A stretch of 55,791 bases of DNA from an uncultured Clostridia bacterium (GCA_944392805.1 CALXXZ010000012.1:1-55791); one strand, 5' to 3'. Counted from the first letter of the stretch, positions 27,708 through 36,792 are shown. Made by a program: numbers and translations. The notes: generated from the sequence alone by a model not told the origin.

Positions 27708-28904
27708 TTATTTTCTTAGTATTTTCTTCGCTACTTTTTTGGTCTGTTTATATATACCTGCTTTTATTAATGTAATTCTTGCAATTCTCTTTAATTTAAC
27801 TTTTAAATTATTAGGAAAATATTTATTAAAAAATTCTTCTTCATCTAATATATTTATATCATAAAAAAAATCTTTTCTTTTCTCAGGTAATTTTACACTA
27901 TATAACATCTCTTTTACGTTTTCTACTAATTTTTCAACTTTTATTTCTGTTACATCAAATTTGTTCTCTATCTCTTTAAATATATTTTTACCTTTTTCTG
28001 TATTTACTAACATTCTAGATGTTCCCTTATCATCATCAAGTTTTTTGTCAAACTCTTCTGCTATAAAGCAATCCCATATGGTGAAATCGCTTTCATGATA
28101 TTGTTTCTTAAATGCACAATCATAACAGGATGGTCTATCAGATAAGTCACCAAAAAATGCTCTCAAATATGGGTCTGTTTCTACCCCTCTACTGTATTCA
28201 TTGTTTTTACTTTTTAAAGTCATAGTTGAATACTTAAACCCATATTTACTTTTATCTCTAAATAGTACTTTTTCTACTTTTTCCTTATTCAACTTGCTTT
28301 TTCTTATATAATTAAAATATTTTTTCCAAACTAATGGTGATGGTACCGCGTGACACATTACATCTACTGTTATAAGTTTTTCATAATCTTTCTTTAAATA
28401 TCGTTTTAACCCTTCAATCTGACATGGTGTTCCACTAAAGCAAACATATCTATCTAATTTTAAAAATCTTTCTACTTGTGCAAAACAATTTCCTAAATAA
28501 CTTTGTACATATTTTGAACCTCTAAATATACCTATTTCCGTTTTATTTTCGATGTACCTATGTATAACTTTAAAATCCTTATCAAAAGTTGCTCCAAAAA
28601 CAACCCCTTTTCTGTCTAAGACATATTCTGCTATTGGTGTAAATGCTCCTCCTGAAGTACTATCAGCTCTAATATTATTATCTTTATTATTTAATATATA
28701 TCCTTTTTGTTCTTTTTTTTGTTCTTTTGCATTGATTACAGGACAAACATTTTCACATAACCCGCAATCTATGCATTTTTCTTTATCTATCTTAGGATAC
28801 AAAAAACCTTCTTCATCTTCTACCATCTTTATAGCTTGTTTTGGACATATATTCATACAGGCTGTGCAACCACAACATTTCGATTTTTCTTGTATTTTAA
28901 TCAT
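27708..28904 (-). CDS. 4Fe-4S protein with F420 hydrogenase beta-subunit-like domain
   Basis: About 398 residues. Two ferredoxin-type clusters open the protein (CCGCTACMNICPKQA and CIDCGLCENVCPV), followed by a Coenzyme-F420-hydrogenase beta-subunit-like N domain (STSGGAFTPIAEYVL) and C domain (RYVCFSGTPCQIEGL, then VDVMCHAVPSP). Such proteins often neighbour polysaccharide pyruvyl transferase genes in surface loci; the name does not imply F420 use, and the reaction is unknown to me. The ATG at 28904 has AGAGGT 9 nt upstream; an ATG at 28913 overlaps the preceding stop but sits directly on that site. Confidence 0.85.
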   Translation of the reverse strand: MIKIQEKSKCCGCTACMNICPKQAIKMVEDEEGFLYPKIDKEKCIDCGLCENVCPVINAKEQKKEQKGYILNNKDNNIRADSTSGGAFTPIAEYVLDRKGVVFGATFDKDFKVIHRYIENKTEIGIFRGSKYVQSYLGNCFAQVERFLKLDRYVCFSGTPCQIEGLKRYLKKDYEKLITVDVMCHAVPSPLVWKKYFNYIRKSKLNKEKVEKVLFRDKSKYGFKYSTMTLKSKNNEYSRGVETDPYLRAFFGDLSDRPSCYDCAFKKQYHESDFTIWDCFIAEEFDKKLDDDKGTSRMLVNTEKGKNIFKEIENKFDVTEIKVEKLVENVKEMLYSVKLPEKRKDFFYDINILDEEEFFNKYFPNNLKVKLKRIARITLIKAGIYKQTKKVAKKILRK

Positions 28905-28909
28905 ATTTA

Positions 28910-30079
28910 TCATACCTCTTGTACTTTTAATGCTTTTTCTAAAAACAGTTTAGATTTTTTTCTAAATTTTTCTATATCTTTATTTACACTATTATAATCT
29001 ATTTTCATTTTTAAAACTGTTTCTATTTCTTCATCTCCTGATAATATTCTTTCTTTTAAATTTACTATATTTAATAAAGAATCTAATCTTGAATTTGTAG
29101 AAACTTTAGTATTTCCTTTATACCTTCTAAATACAAAAAAAGTTTTGTTATTTATTATAGAAAATATTGTTCCATGAAAAGAATCTGTACAAACATATTC
29201 TGCATTTCTAATTAAATTTAAAAATTCACTTGGTCCTACATCATAAGGCATTTCGTCGGCAAATTTATCACTATATTTTACATATTCATCACAATGATTA
29301 ATAGATACTATCTTGCAACCTGTTTTTTCTTTTAATCTTTCTGCAAACTTTCTATGTTCGATATTTTTTCCCAAAAAATAACACAATATATACTTTTCTT
29401 TTATTATTGGTTCCTCTTGTTGGATTGCCATCCACTCTTCCTTGTTAAACAACAATGTTGGATCACATACTACTTCTACATCCTCATTTATTAAAGTTTT
29501 TATTATATTTTTTCCTGTTTCTTCTCTTGTAGATAAAAAATTTATTCTTTTTAAAAATTTTGTATATATATCTTTATACTTTTCAGGAATTGTTGCTATT
29601 CCAAAACTTGTCGAAAAAGATATTTTATTTATGCTATCAGGCACCCAATTCAATGTATAGTAATCTGCTACTACATTTACAGGTAACCATAATTGATCAC
29701 TTCCTACTAACACATTATCATATTCATTACATGCTTTAGTCAATTCTTCATATGTTTTATATGGCTTTGTTAATCTATATTGTTTTCTAAATTCCTTAAA
29801 TTTTTTTTCACGTATTCCTAGATTTTCTCCTAAAGTTTTATTTATTTTTTTATCAATTTTTAATTTTACCATTCCTAATTTTGATTTTATAAAAGAGAAA
29901 TTAAATATTTGCGCAATATAATATTTCCTTTTTCCTTTTTTAAAATCTATATTATCATCTATATTTAAAGTCTCATTTTCCATCCCCATATCATCTAATA
30001 TTTTTTGTGTTGCATATGCTTGCAGTAAACTCCCATAATTATTTTTAAAATAACATGAAACTATTGCTGTTTTTTTCAT
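28910..30079 (-). CDS. polysaccharide pyruvyl transferase family protein (second)
   Basis: 389 residues. Family features are NNYGSLLQAYATQKIL near the N terminus, VLVGSDQLWLPV in the middle and YVCTDSFHGTIFSIINNKTFFVF in the C-terminal domain. It is a distant paralogue of the gene at 22777. Its stop overlaps the region of the next gene's start. Likely to modify a sugar of the repeat unit, by family; whether it truly transfers pyruvate is uncertain because the family is broad. Confidence 0.88.
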   Translation of the reverse strand: MKKTAIVSCYFKNNYGSLLQAYATQKILDDMGMENETLNIDDNIDFKKGKRKYYIAQIFNFSFIKSKLGMVKLKIDKKINKTLGENLGIREKKFKEFRKQYRLTKPYKTYEELTKACNEYDNVLVGSDQLWLPVNVVADYYTLNWVPDSINKISFSTSFGIATIPEKYKDIYTKFLKRINFLSTREETGKNIIKTLINEDVEVVCDPTLLFNKEEWMAIQQEEPIIKEKYILCYFLGKNIEHRKFAERLKEKTGCKIVSINHCDEYVKYSDKFADEMPYDVGPSEFLNLIRNAEYVCTDSFHGTIFSIINNKTFFVFRRYKGNTKVSTNSRLDSLLNIVNLKERILSGDEEIETVLKMKIDYNSVNKDIEKFRKKSKLFLEKALKVQEV

Positions 30080-30088
30080 AAAATTCTC

Positions 30089-31159
30089 CTAACTATTATA
30101 AACATTCTTATATTTGTTAATTAATATTTTAATATTAAATTTTTCTAATACATCTTTTTTTGAATTATTTAATATTCTTTCACATATTTTTTTATCTAGT
30201 TTATTAATGATATCTTTATATTCTGAATTTTGACATATAAATCCATTCCTCCCATTCTCGATAACATCTCTATTCCCAATACAATCACTAACAATACAAA
30301 TTTTTTTAAGATACATTGCCTCTAAAAGTGAAATAGGTAGACCTTCCCATAAAGATGGTAATATAAAAATATCGTGTTCATTAAGAATTTTCAAAACTTC
30401 TTCTCTAGCTTTCCATCCTGTTATAGTAATATTAGGACTAGTCAATTTGTTTTTTAAGTCTCCATCTCCAATCCATGTAAACTGTAAATTTGGAAAAGCT
30501 TCAGCAATCTTATTAAACATATCAGGATTTTTTTGATAACCTATTCTTCCAACTGTACAAATCTTTAAATTATTGTAATCTATAGTTTTCTCTTCAAATT
30601 CTGCTGTTTCTTTATCTAGTTTTTCAACATCAATCCCATTATTTATACAAATTGAATTTTTGTTTAATTTTTTAGCTTCTTCATATTCTCCATTTGAACA
30701 ACCTATAATTGTACATTTTTTATTAATTATCGCTGTAATCTTTTCAATTAACCAGTAAATTGTCCTTTTTAACTTCGAGTCATCTTGCTTCAAAAAAGAA
30801 AAGCCGTGAGGATTATAAAACATTTTAATTTTATTTCCATTCACAGCTAATCTGCCTAATATTCCTGCTTTTGAAGAGTGTAAATGTACTATATCTGGTT
30901 TTTCTTCTTTTATTATATTTTTTATTTCTTTTAATGCTTTTAAATCTTTAGAAGGTTTTATACTTCTTGTAAAATTTTTTACTCTTATAAATTTCACTCT
31001 ATCATTAAAGTAATCTATAAAATTCTCTAAAGTTTCTTCTCTTACTCCATAAGCTATAACTATATCAAATTCTTTATCTGTACCATTAACCAAATCCACG
31101 AGGAAACTAAAGACTCCACTTCCAAAAGATTCTACTATATGTAAAATTTTTTTCTTCAA
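30089..31159 (-). CDS. GT4-family glycosyltransferase (GT-B fold)
   Basis: 356 residues. The N-terminal domain has VESFGSGVFSFLVDLVNG and KPDIVHLHSSKAGILGRLA. The C-terminal donor domain has KICTVGRIGYQKNPDMF and HDIFILPSLWEGLPISLLEAMYL (the E-x7-E region). The start codon is TTG, directly abutting the TAG of the preceding gene, with GAGGAG inside that gene's end as its binding site. It probably adds the second sugar after the priming transferase. Confidence 0.92.
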   Translation of the reverse strand: MKKKILHIVESFGSGVFSFLVDLVNGTDKEFDIVIAYGVREETLENFIDYFNDRVKFIRVKNFTRSIKPSKDLKALKEIKNIIKEEKPDIVHLHSSKAGILGRLAVNGNKIKMFYNPHGFSFLKQDDSKLKRTIYWLIEKITAIINKKCTIIGCSNGEYEEAKKLNKNSICINNGIDVEKLDKETAEFEEKTIDYNNLKICTVGRIGYQKNPDMFNKIAEAFPNLQFTWIGDGDLKNKLTSPNITITGWKAREEVLKILNEHDIFILPSLWEGLPISLLEAMYLKKICIVSDCIGNRDVIENGRNGFICQNSEYKDIINKLDKKICERILNNSKKDVLEKFNIKILINKYKNVYNS

Positions 31160-31858
31160 CTAAATTGCTCCTCTTCCACTTAATACTGACTCAATTGTCT
31201 TAAAAAACACTTTCAAATCCATTTTTAAAGACACATTATCTATATAAAATAGTTCCATTTGCATACGTTGTTCATAAGTTGTACAACTTCTACCATTTGC
31301 AGCCCAGAATCCAGTTAAACCTGGAGTAGCACTCAAGAACTTTTCAATATTTGGTCCATATTTTTTTAATTCTTCTTCAACAACAGGTCTTGGTCCAATT
31401 ATTGACAAATCCCCTTTTATAATATTAATAAGCTGAGGTAACTCGTCTAAGCTTGTCTTTCTTAAGAAATTACCTACTTTAGTTATTCTTGGGTCATTTG
31501 ATAATTTATAATTTTCCTTATATTCTTTCATTTGCTCTGGTGTAAAATTTTTTATTAAATCTTCTGCATTTTCAACCATTGACCTAAACTTATAAATCTT
31601 GATTATTTTGCCATCTTTTCCAATACGAGTATGTTTAAAAAATACTGGACCTTTAGATTCTAGTTTTATTGCTATTGCAATTATTGCAAATACTGGTAAT
31701 AATGCAATCATTGCGATTGTAGATAAAGTAATATCAGTCGTTCTTTTAACTATTTTATATGGTATGTTTTTACCTAAAAGTTCTCTGTACCCTTTTGAAG
31801 GTAGTTTTAAAATCGAAATATTTCCCATAACATTTTCGTTTGTTACATCAATATTCAC
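31160..31858 (-). CDS. priming undecaprenyl-phosphate sugar phosphotransferase
   Basis: 232 residues. One hydrophobic segment (about 40-62) precedes the catalytic domain with FFKHTRIGKDGKIIKIYKFRSM, LRKTSLDELPQLINIIKGD and SIIGPRPV, the signatures of the WbaP/EpsL bacterial sugar transferase family. It loads the first sugar phosphate on undecaprenyl phosphate. Start codon GTG with GGGGGA upstream. Confidence 0.95.
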   Translation of the reverse strand: MNIDVTNENVMGNISILKLPSKGYRELLGKNIPYKIVKRTTDITLSTIAMIALLPVFAIIAIAIKLESKGPVFFKHTRIGKDGKIIKIYKFRSMVENAEDLIKNFTPEQMKEYKENYKLSNDPRITKVGNFLRKTSLDELPQLINIIKGDLSIIGPRPVVEEELKKYGPNIEKFLSATPGLTGFWAANGRSCTTYEQRMQMELFYIDNVSLKMDLKVFFKTIESVLSGRGAI

Positions 31859-31872
31859 CTTTTGTTTCCCCC

Positions 31873-32367
31873 TTATGTATTTTGTCTGAAATGTACTCTA
31901 ATTTTTTCAAACAGTTTTCTAATCAATATGTAAATTAGAATACCTGTCATTACTCCCAGTGTGTCTATTCCTACATCAAAAATTCTTGCACTTCTATCTG
32001 ATACAAAAAATTGATGTAATTCATCCGTAACTGCATAAAACGCTCCAAAAGCTATGCTATATATTATCTTTTGCTTCATATTTTTATCTGTTGTATAAGC
32101 ATAGTTCATTATTAATATTCCTCCTAATGTGTAAATGGAGTAATGTGCTAACTTTCTTACTACTTTGTCTAATTGTTCTATTATATTTTTGTTTTCTTCT
32201 ACACTTTTATCTGATACAGCCTGAACAACTGCTGTTGTTACCTTTTTGCTTGTATTACTTGACTCATCTCCTTGCTCACTTGAAAACGAAAAAATTGTGA
32301 TCATCCAAACTAATATCAGAATAATATCAAGTATTTTTATAATTTTTTCTTTGCCAAATTTTTTCAT
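31873..32367 (-). CDS. VanZ-family membrane protein
   Basis: 164 residues with four hydrophobic spans. WMITIFSFSSEQGDESS follows the first span, as in VanZ proteins; RKLAHYSIYTLGGILIM and DELHQFFVSDRSARIFDVGIDTLG are the other family signatures. The function is poorly defined; VanZ relatives confer low-level teicoplanin resistance and occur in surface-polymer loci. It opens the exopolysaccharide operon. The ATG is only 9 nt from the -10 box with no Shine-Dalgarno sequence, so the message may be leaderless. Confidence 0.9.
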   Translation of the reverse strand: MKKFGKEKIIKILDIILILVWMITIFSFSSEQGDESSNTSKKVTTAVVQAVSDKSVEENKNIIEQLDKVVRKLAHYSIYTLGGILIMNYAYTTDKNMKQKIIYSIAFGAFYAVTDELHQFFVSDRSARIFDVGIDTLGVMTGILIYILIRKLFEKIRVHFRQNT

Positions 32368-32376
32368 ATCACGTTC

Positions 32377-32417
32377 ATTATATATTTACTAAAAAAAATA
32401 TGCAATACTTTTTAGTA
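32377..32417 (-). promoter_or_regulatory. promoter and operator-like repeat of the exopolysaccharide operon
   Basis: On the minus strand TTGCAT (32405-32400) and TATAAT (32382-32377) are 17 nt apart. A perfect 9-bp inverted repeat (TACTAAAAA 32387-32395, TTTTTAGTA 32409-32417) brackets the -35 box, a good place for a regulator. The 15-nt block TATGCAATACTTTTT (plus strand, from 32399) is identical to that at the sortase operon promoter. Confidence 0.75.
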
Positions 32418-32488
32418 GATTTTTTTGTTTTTTTGACTAATAATTTTTTTATCCTCTACTTTATATATTTTTATTCACTTTTTGCATC

Positions 32489-32529
32489 AAAAAAATGCTA
32501 CTTCAAAGTTTACATATCTTTGAAATAGC
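32489..32529 (-). terminator. hpf terminator
   Basis: On the minus strand a 12-bp stem (GCTATTTCAAAG/CTTTGAAGTAGC, with one U-G pair) is followed by a run of seven Ts, 12 nt beyond the hpf stop. Confidence 0.88.
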
Positions 32530-32540
32530 ATCTATTTTAT

Positions 32541-33065
32541 CTATGCTTCTGGTTCAATCAAACCGAAATTTTTTCCATCTTTTAATTTATGTATAACATT
32601 TACTTTTCCAGTTTCAACATTTACGAAAGTTAAGAATAATTGTGTTGGTCTTTCTTGAAGTACTAATTTTGCATCTTCTGGTGTCATAGGTTTTATGTCA
32701 TAATACTCAATTTTTAATATTTCATCTGTAACTTCAGCTTTTGGTGTTTCAACTTCTAAAACTTTTAAAGTTGAATCTTTTAACATTCTTTCTCTTTTTG
32801 TTTTTGCTTTTCTTATTTGTCCTTCTAATATATCTATATCTTTATCTATTGATGCATATAAATCTTTATCCTCTGTAACTGCTCTGTAAACATCTCCATT
32901 TGCTGATACTGTTATTTCTGCAATTTGTCTTTCTCTTTCTGTTCTTACAGTTACATCTGCTGTAGCATTTTCGAAGTATTTGTCAATTCTTTCTAATTTT
33001 TTTTCTACATAATCGTTAATTGCATCTGTTATCTTAAGTTCCTTTCCTATTATTTTTATTTCCAT
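32541..33065 (-). CDS. hpf: long-form ribosome hibernation promoting factor
   Basis: 174 residues: an N-terminal HPF/YfiA domain (about 1-100; DYVEKKLERIDKYF) and a C-terminal domain (about 118-174; KIEYYDIKPMTPEDAKL and FLTFVNVETGKVNVIHKL). The long form alone dimerises ribosomes into 100S particles in stationary phase. I start it at ATG 33065, with GAGGAG 8 nt upstream; an upstream in-frame ATG at 33083 overlaps that site. It is a single-gene unit with its own promoter and terminator, divergent from mutS2. Confidence 0.95.
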   Translation of the reverse strand: MEIKIIGKELKITDAINDYVEKKLERIDKYFENATADVTVRTERERQIAEITVSANGDVYRAVTEDKDLYASIDKDIDILEGQIRKAKTKRERMLKDSTLKVLEVETPKAEVTDEILKIEYYDIKPMTPEDAKLVLQERPTQLFLTFVNVETGKVNVIHKLKDGKNFGLIEPEA

Positions 33066-33111
33066 AAAAATCGCTCCTCTCATTTTTAGTTTTTCTTTTC
33101 AGTATATATAT

Positions 33112-33140
33112 ATTATACCTTTTATTACACTTTTTGGCAA
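33112..33140 (-). promoter_or_regulatory. hpf promoter
   Basis: On the minus strand TTGCCA (33140-33135) and TATAAT (33117-33112) are 17 nt apart, about 47 nt upstream of the hpf start. Confidence 0.75.
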
Positions 33141-33193
33141 GTTTTTTTCAAAAATTCTCCAACAATAATATATTATTAAAAAGTCAATTTTTA

Positions 33194-33222
33194 TTGAAAA
33201 TTCCTAATTTTTATGGCATAAT
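33194..33222 (+). promoter_or_regulatory. mutS2 promoter
   Basis: TTGAAA (33194-33199) and CATAAT (33217-33222) are 17 nt apart, 20 nt before the mutS2 start; CGGAGGT supplies the ribosome binding site. Confidence 0.7.
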
Positions 33223-33242
33223 ATATATATTCGGAGGTCGAA

Positions 33243-35612
33243 ATGGATAATAATTTATTAAAATTAGAATATAACAAAATTTTAGAAAAAGTCTCAAATT
33301 ATTGTAAGACATATATAGGAAAAAAGTATGTATCAGAACTTCGTCCATCTAGTAATAAAGAAGAAGTTCAAGAAATGTTAAATGAAACAAGTGAAGGTGT
33401 TGTATTAATACAAAGAAATAGCACTCCACCATTAGATGAAATTGCTGATATAAATGTATATGTAAAAACTTTGGAAAGCTATGGCTCTTTGAGTATAAAA
33501 GCTTTATTAGAGTTACAAAAAATTTTAGAAATGTCAGCAAAGCTAAAAAACTATTTCAAAAAAGATTTTCTTGAATCTTCAGATTTTGAAAACTTATCAT
33601 CATATTTTAATGATTTATATGTAAATCCAAGTATAGTTGCAACTTTTTCAAAATCTATTATAGATGAAGAAACTATTGCTGATAGTGCATCAAGTAAATT
33701 ACTAGATATTCGTAAAAAGAAAAGAAAAATCGAACAAGATATTCGTTCCAAATTAAATGGAATGTTGCATTCATCAACATATTCAAAATATATGAGAGAA
33801 AATATTGTTACAATTCGTAATGGACGTTTTGTACTTCCTGTAAAAGAAGAATATCGTAGTAATGTAAAAGGATTTGTACATGATGTATCAAGTAGTGGCT
33901 CAACAGTATTTATTGAACCAATTGCAGTATTTGATTTAAATAATGAAATTTCAAATTTACAGATAGATGAAAATTTAGAAATTGAAAGAATTTTACAAAA
34001 TTTAAGTGGGTTATTATATCCTTATACAGAAGAATTAAAAAATAATGTAGAAATAATTGGAAAACTTGATTTTGTTTTTGCAAAAGCACATTTTTCTTTA
34101 GAATTAAAATGTTCTACACCTAAAATTAATGAAGAAAAATTCATCAATTTAAAAAATGCCAGACATCCATTAATTGATCAAAGTACAGTTGTCCCTATTT
34201 CATTAGAAATTGGAAAAGATTTTTCGACATTAATAATAACAGGACCAAATACTGGAGGAAAAACTGTTTCATTAAAAACTGTAGGACTTTTAACTGCAAT
34301 GGCATGTAGTGGTCTAAATATTCCTGCTGATGAACCATCAAGCATTTATGTTTTTGATAATATTTTTGCTGATATCGGAGATGAACAAAGTATTGCTGAA
34401 TCTCTTAGTACATTTTCATCTCATATGAGCAATATTGTAAAAATAACAAAACAAGCAACATCTAATAGTCTTATTCTTCTTGATGAGCTAGGTTCTGGAA
34501 CTGACCCACTTGAAGGTGCACATCTTGCAATAAGCATTTTACAATATTTTTCTGAATTAGGAACTATTACAATATCAACTTCACATTATCAGGAGTTGAA
34601 AAAATATGCACTTGTAACTCCAAATTTCAAAAATGCAAGTGTTGAATTTGATATAGAAAATCTTAAACCAACTTACAGACTTCTAATTGGTATACCTGGA
34701 AAAAGCAATGCTTTTGCAATTAGTAGGAAACTTGGATTAGATGAAAATATAATTGAACATGCAACATCAATGCTTGATAAAGAAACTATTAATTTTGAAG
34801 ACTTATTAAAATCAATTTATGATAGTAAATCTCAAGTTGAGGAAGAAAAAGCAAAAATTTCTAATTCTTTACGCGAAGTTGAAGAATTAAGAGAAAATTT
34901 AAAACATCAAAATTCTGATGTTTTTAACAAAGAAAAAGAATTAATTGCAAATGCAAAACTTGAAGCAAAACAGATTCTTCTTGATGCAAAAGAAACTGCC
35001 AATACTATAATTAAAGATATTAACTCTACTTCTTCTGCTTCACAAGCTAATAAACTTAGAAATGAATTAAATGAAAAAATCTCATCTATAAATAGTAATG
35101 ATGATGATAATATTAAAGTTTCTGAGTCTATTTCTAAAGATTTAATTAAACCTGGATTAGAAGTTTTTGTCTCTAATATGAATAATAATGGTGTTGTTTT
35201 ATCTAATATATCAAAAGATAATACTGTTCAAGTGCAAATTGGTGTGATGAAAATGAGTGTTGATATTAAATATTTGCAAGAAATAAAAAAATCATCTTCA
35301 GATAAATCTCATGGCAAAAAAGATTCTGCTTATACAAAACAATCTTCTTTTAAATCACAGTATATTAGTTCTGAAATTAATCTTTTAGGTATGACTGTTG
35401 ATGAAGCTATACCTATTGTTGACAAATATTTAGATGATTGTTTTATTGCAAAACTTTCTCCTATTCGTATTGTACACGGAAAAGGAACTGGTGCTCTACG
35501 CTCTGGAATACATCGCTTTCTAAAGTCTAATAAACTTGTTGATAGTTTTAGACTTGGTACTTTTGGTGAAGGTGAAATGGGCGTTACTGTTGTTAATTTA
35601 AAAATACACTAA
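33243..35612 (+). CDS. mutS2: MutS2 family ATPase/endonuclease
   Basis: 789 residues, the normal length. Core and clamp regions lead to the ABC-type ATPase with Walker A GPNTGGKT (about 335), the signature region with STFSSHMSNI, and Walker B LILLDELGSGTDPLEGA. A coiled-coil stretch (about 515-600) and a KOW-like segment follow, then a C-terminal Smr nuclease domain (LLGMTVDEAIPIVDKYL, RIVHGKGTGALR). MutS2 is now known to split or rescue collided ribosomes and also to suppress recombination. It stands alone, ending in a strong bidirectional terminator. Confidence 0.96.
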   Translation: MDNNLLKLEYNKILEKVSNYCKTYIGKKYVSELRPSSNKEEVQEMLNETSEGVVLIQRNSTPPLDEIADINVYVKTLESYGSLSIKALLELQKILEMSAKLKNYFKKDFLESSDFENLSSYFNDLYVNPSIVATFSKSIIDEETIADSASSKLLDIRKKKRKIEQDIRSKLNGMLHSSTYSKYMRENIVTIRNGRFVLPVKEEYRSNVKGFVHDVSSSGSTVFIEPIAVFDLNNEISNLQIDENLEIERILQNLSGLLYPYTEELKNNVEIIGKLDFVFAKAHFSLELKCSTPKINEEKFINLKNARHPLIDQSTVVPISLEIGKDFSTLIITGPNTGGKTVSLKTVGLLTAMACSGLNIPADEPSSIYVFDNIFADIGDEQSIAESLSTFSSHMSNIVKITKQATSNSLILLDELGSGTDPLEGAHLAISILQYFSELGTITISTSHYQELKKYALVTPNFKNASVEFDIENLKPTYRLLIGIPGKSNAFAISRKLGLDENIIEHATSMLDKETINFEDLLKSIYDSKSQVEEEKAKISNSLREVEELRENLKHQNSDVFNKEKELIANAKLEAKQILLDAKETANTIIKDINSTSSASQANKLRNELNEKISSINSNDDDNIKVSESISKDLIKPGLEVFVSNMNNNGVVLSNISKDNTVQVQIGVMKMSVDIKYLQEIKKSSSDKSHGKKDSAYTKQSSFKSQYISSEINLLGMTVDEAIPIVDKYLDDCFIAKLSPIRIVHGKGTGALRSGIHRFLKSNKLVDSFRLGTFGEGEMGVTVVNLKIH

Positions 35613-35653
35613 AAAGATGACGGTCCTATTTAGAATGGAACCGTCATCTTTTT
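35611..35653. terminator. bidirectional terminator between mutS2 and spoVT
   Basis: A 13- to 14-bp stem (AAAAAGATGACGG with CCGTCATCTTTTT) and a loop of about 15 nt lie exactly between the two convergent stops, overlapping both. A and T runs on both sides serve each direction. Confidence 0.92.
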
Positions 35654-36206
35654 ATATTTCCATTTGACTTCCTAAGAATGTAGCTGCTGATTGTGCTACC
35701 TTTTTTTCTACTTCATTCATTTTTGTGTTTGCTTCTTTTGATAATAATATTACTGTACCAATTGTATCTCCATTTGATATTATAGGATATACAACTTGTG
35801 CATTATATTTTCTTTCATTATTATCATTTTTGATTATAGGTACTGCTACATCACTATTTTCTTTACTTGTATAAATTTCTTTATCTTCCATTAGTTGTTC
35901 TAATTCTTCACTTATGTTTTGTTCTAAAAATTCTTTTTTAGGTCCTCCTGATACTGCAATTACAGTGTCTTTGTCAGTTATGCACGCAATATGTCCTGTT
36001 GTTTTTGATAATGTTTCTGCATATCCTGTTGCAAATTCTGTTAATTCTCCTATTGGTGAATATTTTTTTAGAATTACTTGTCCTTCTCTATCTGTAAAGA
36101 TTTCTAATGGCTCACCTTCTTTTATTCTCAATGTTTTTCTTATTTCTTTTGGTATTACAACTCTACCTAAATCATCTATTCTTCTTACAACTCCAGTTGC
36201 TTTCAT
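35652..36206 (-). CDS. spoVT: SpoVT-type AbrB-family regulator
   Basis: 184 residues. The N-terminal swapped-hairpin AbrB domain (MKATGVVRRIDDLGRVVIPK, then LRIKEGEPLEIF) is followed by a GAF-like domain (about 60-180; GHIACITDKDTVIAVSGGPK), the SpoVT architecture. In spore formers it tunes late forespore gene expression, including SASP genes. I start it at 36206 to match the family N terminus; the adjacent ATG at 36209 is equally possible. AAAGGAGG lies upstream. Here it is convergent with mutS2 and divergent from ssrA. Confidence 0.93.
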   Translation of the reverse strand: MKATGVVRRIDDLGRVVIPKEIRKTLRIKEGEPLEIFTDREGQVILKKYSPIGELTEFATGYAETLSKTTGHIACITDKDTVIAVSGGPKKEFLEQNISEELEQLMEDKEIYTSKENSDVAVPIIKNDNNERKYNAQVVYPIISNGDTIGTVILLSKEANTKMNEVEKKVAQSAATFLGSQMEI

Positions 36207-36241
36207 CATTTTTTCCTCCTTTTGTTTTTTTACTATATTAT

Positions 36242-36271
36242 TATTATGACAAAAAAGGAAAAAATTATACA
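36242..36271 (-). promoter_or_regulatory. candidate sigma-G promoter of spoVT
   Basis: On the minus strand TGTATA (36271-36266) is followed after 17 nt by CATAATA (36248-36242), matching the forespore pattern GHATR-N17/18-CATNNTA. SpoVT is under sigma-G in Bacillus, so function and motif agree. Confidence 0.55.
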
Positions 36272-36304
36272 TTTAATAAAATTTATTAATTGCATGTTTT
36301 TTAA

Positions 36305-36333
36305 TTGAATTTTTGCATAAAATATATTATAAT
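36305..36333 (+). promoter_or_regulatory. ssrA promoter
   Basis: TTGAAT (36305-36310) and a perfect TATAAT (36328-36333) are 17 nt apart. The mature tmRNA starts 13 nt after the -10 box. Confidence 0.8.
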
Positions 36334-36346
36334 ATATATTGTACTT

Positions 36347-36702
36347 GGGGATGTAATGGTTTCGACATTATACTAGAAGTATGAATAGCGAGTAGTGGAT
36401 TCTCGTTAGCCACTTTAAAAAACGGGAATTTTAAATATAAACGCTGATAATAATAGAGAATTAGCATTTGCTGCTTAGTTTGCAGCATCGCCGAATAAAG
36501 TATCCCCACATATTTTATAAGGTGTCATATTAGTGGGAAACAAAACTGTTTTTTCTACGCAAACAGTGGGTATTTAGTAGATATGTCTAATAATAGTATG
36601 TTTGTTTACGATTATTAGATGAATTTAAATAACAAACTGCACTCGGAGAAGTTTATATGGAAAGTATTATGGACAGGGGTTCGACTCCCCTCATCTCCAC
36701 CA
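36347..36702 (+). ncRNA. ssrA: tmRNA (one-piece)
   Basis: The ends pair as a tRNA-Ala-like acceptor stem: GGGGATG at the 5' end with CATCTCC before ACCA. The 3' T arm reads GGTTCGACTCC and the 5' part has the usual ATGGTTTCGAC. The tag frame reads NADNNRELAFAA then TAG (about 36437-36476), so stalled products receive a tag ending in LAFAA; the exact resume codon is not certain. Pseudoknot-forming segments follow. Length 356 nt fits the family. The CCA end is encoded. Confidence 0.96.
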
Positions 36703-36726
36703 ATGATGTTTATGTAATTTAATTAT

Positions 36727-36746
36727 CTTGCTGATAAGCAAGTTTT
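36727..36746 (+). terminator. weak terminator after ssrA
   Basis: A 5-bp stem CTTGC/GCAAG with a 6-nt loop is followed by TTTT. It is short, so read-through to the next gene is likely. Confidence 0.45.
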
Positions 36747-36792
36747 GAATATAGTAACTTTTAACAATGATTATTGTAAAGGAGGAAAAGCA

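Noticed and set aside
27708..28904. F420-dependent metabolism
   Set aside because: The domain name is historical; such proteins are common in polysaccharide loci of organisms without F420.
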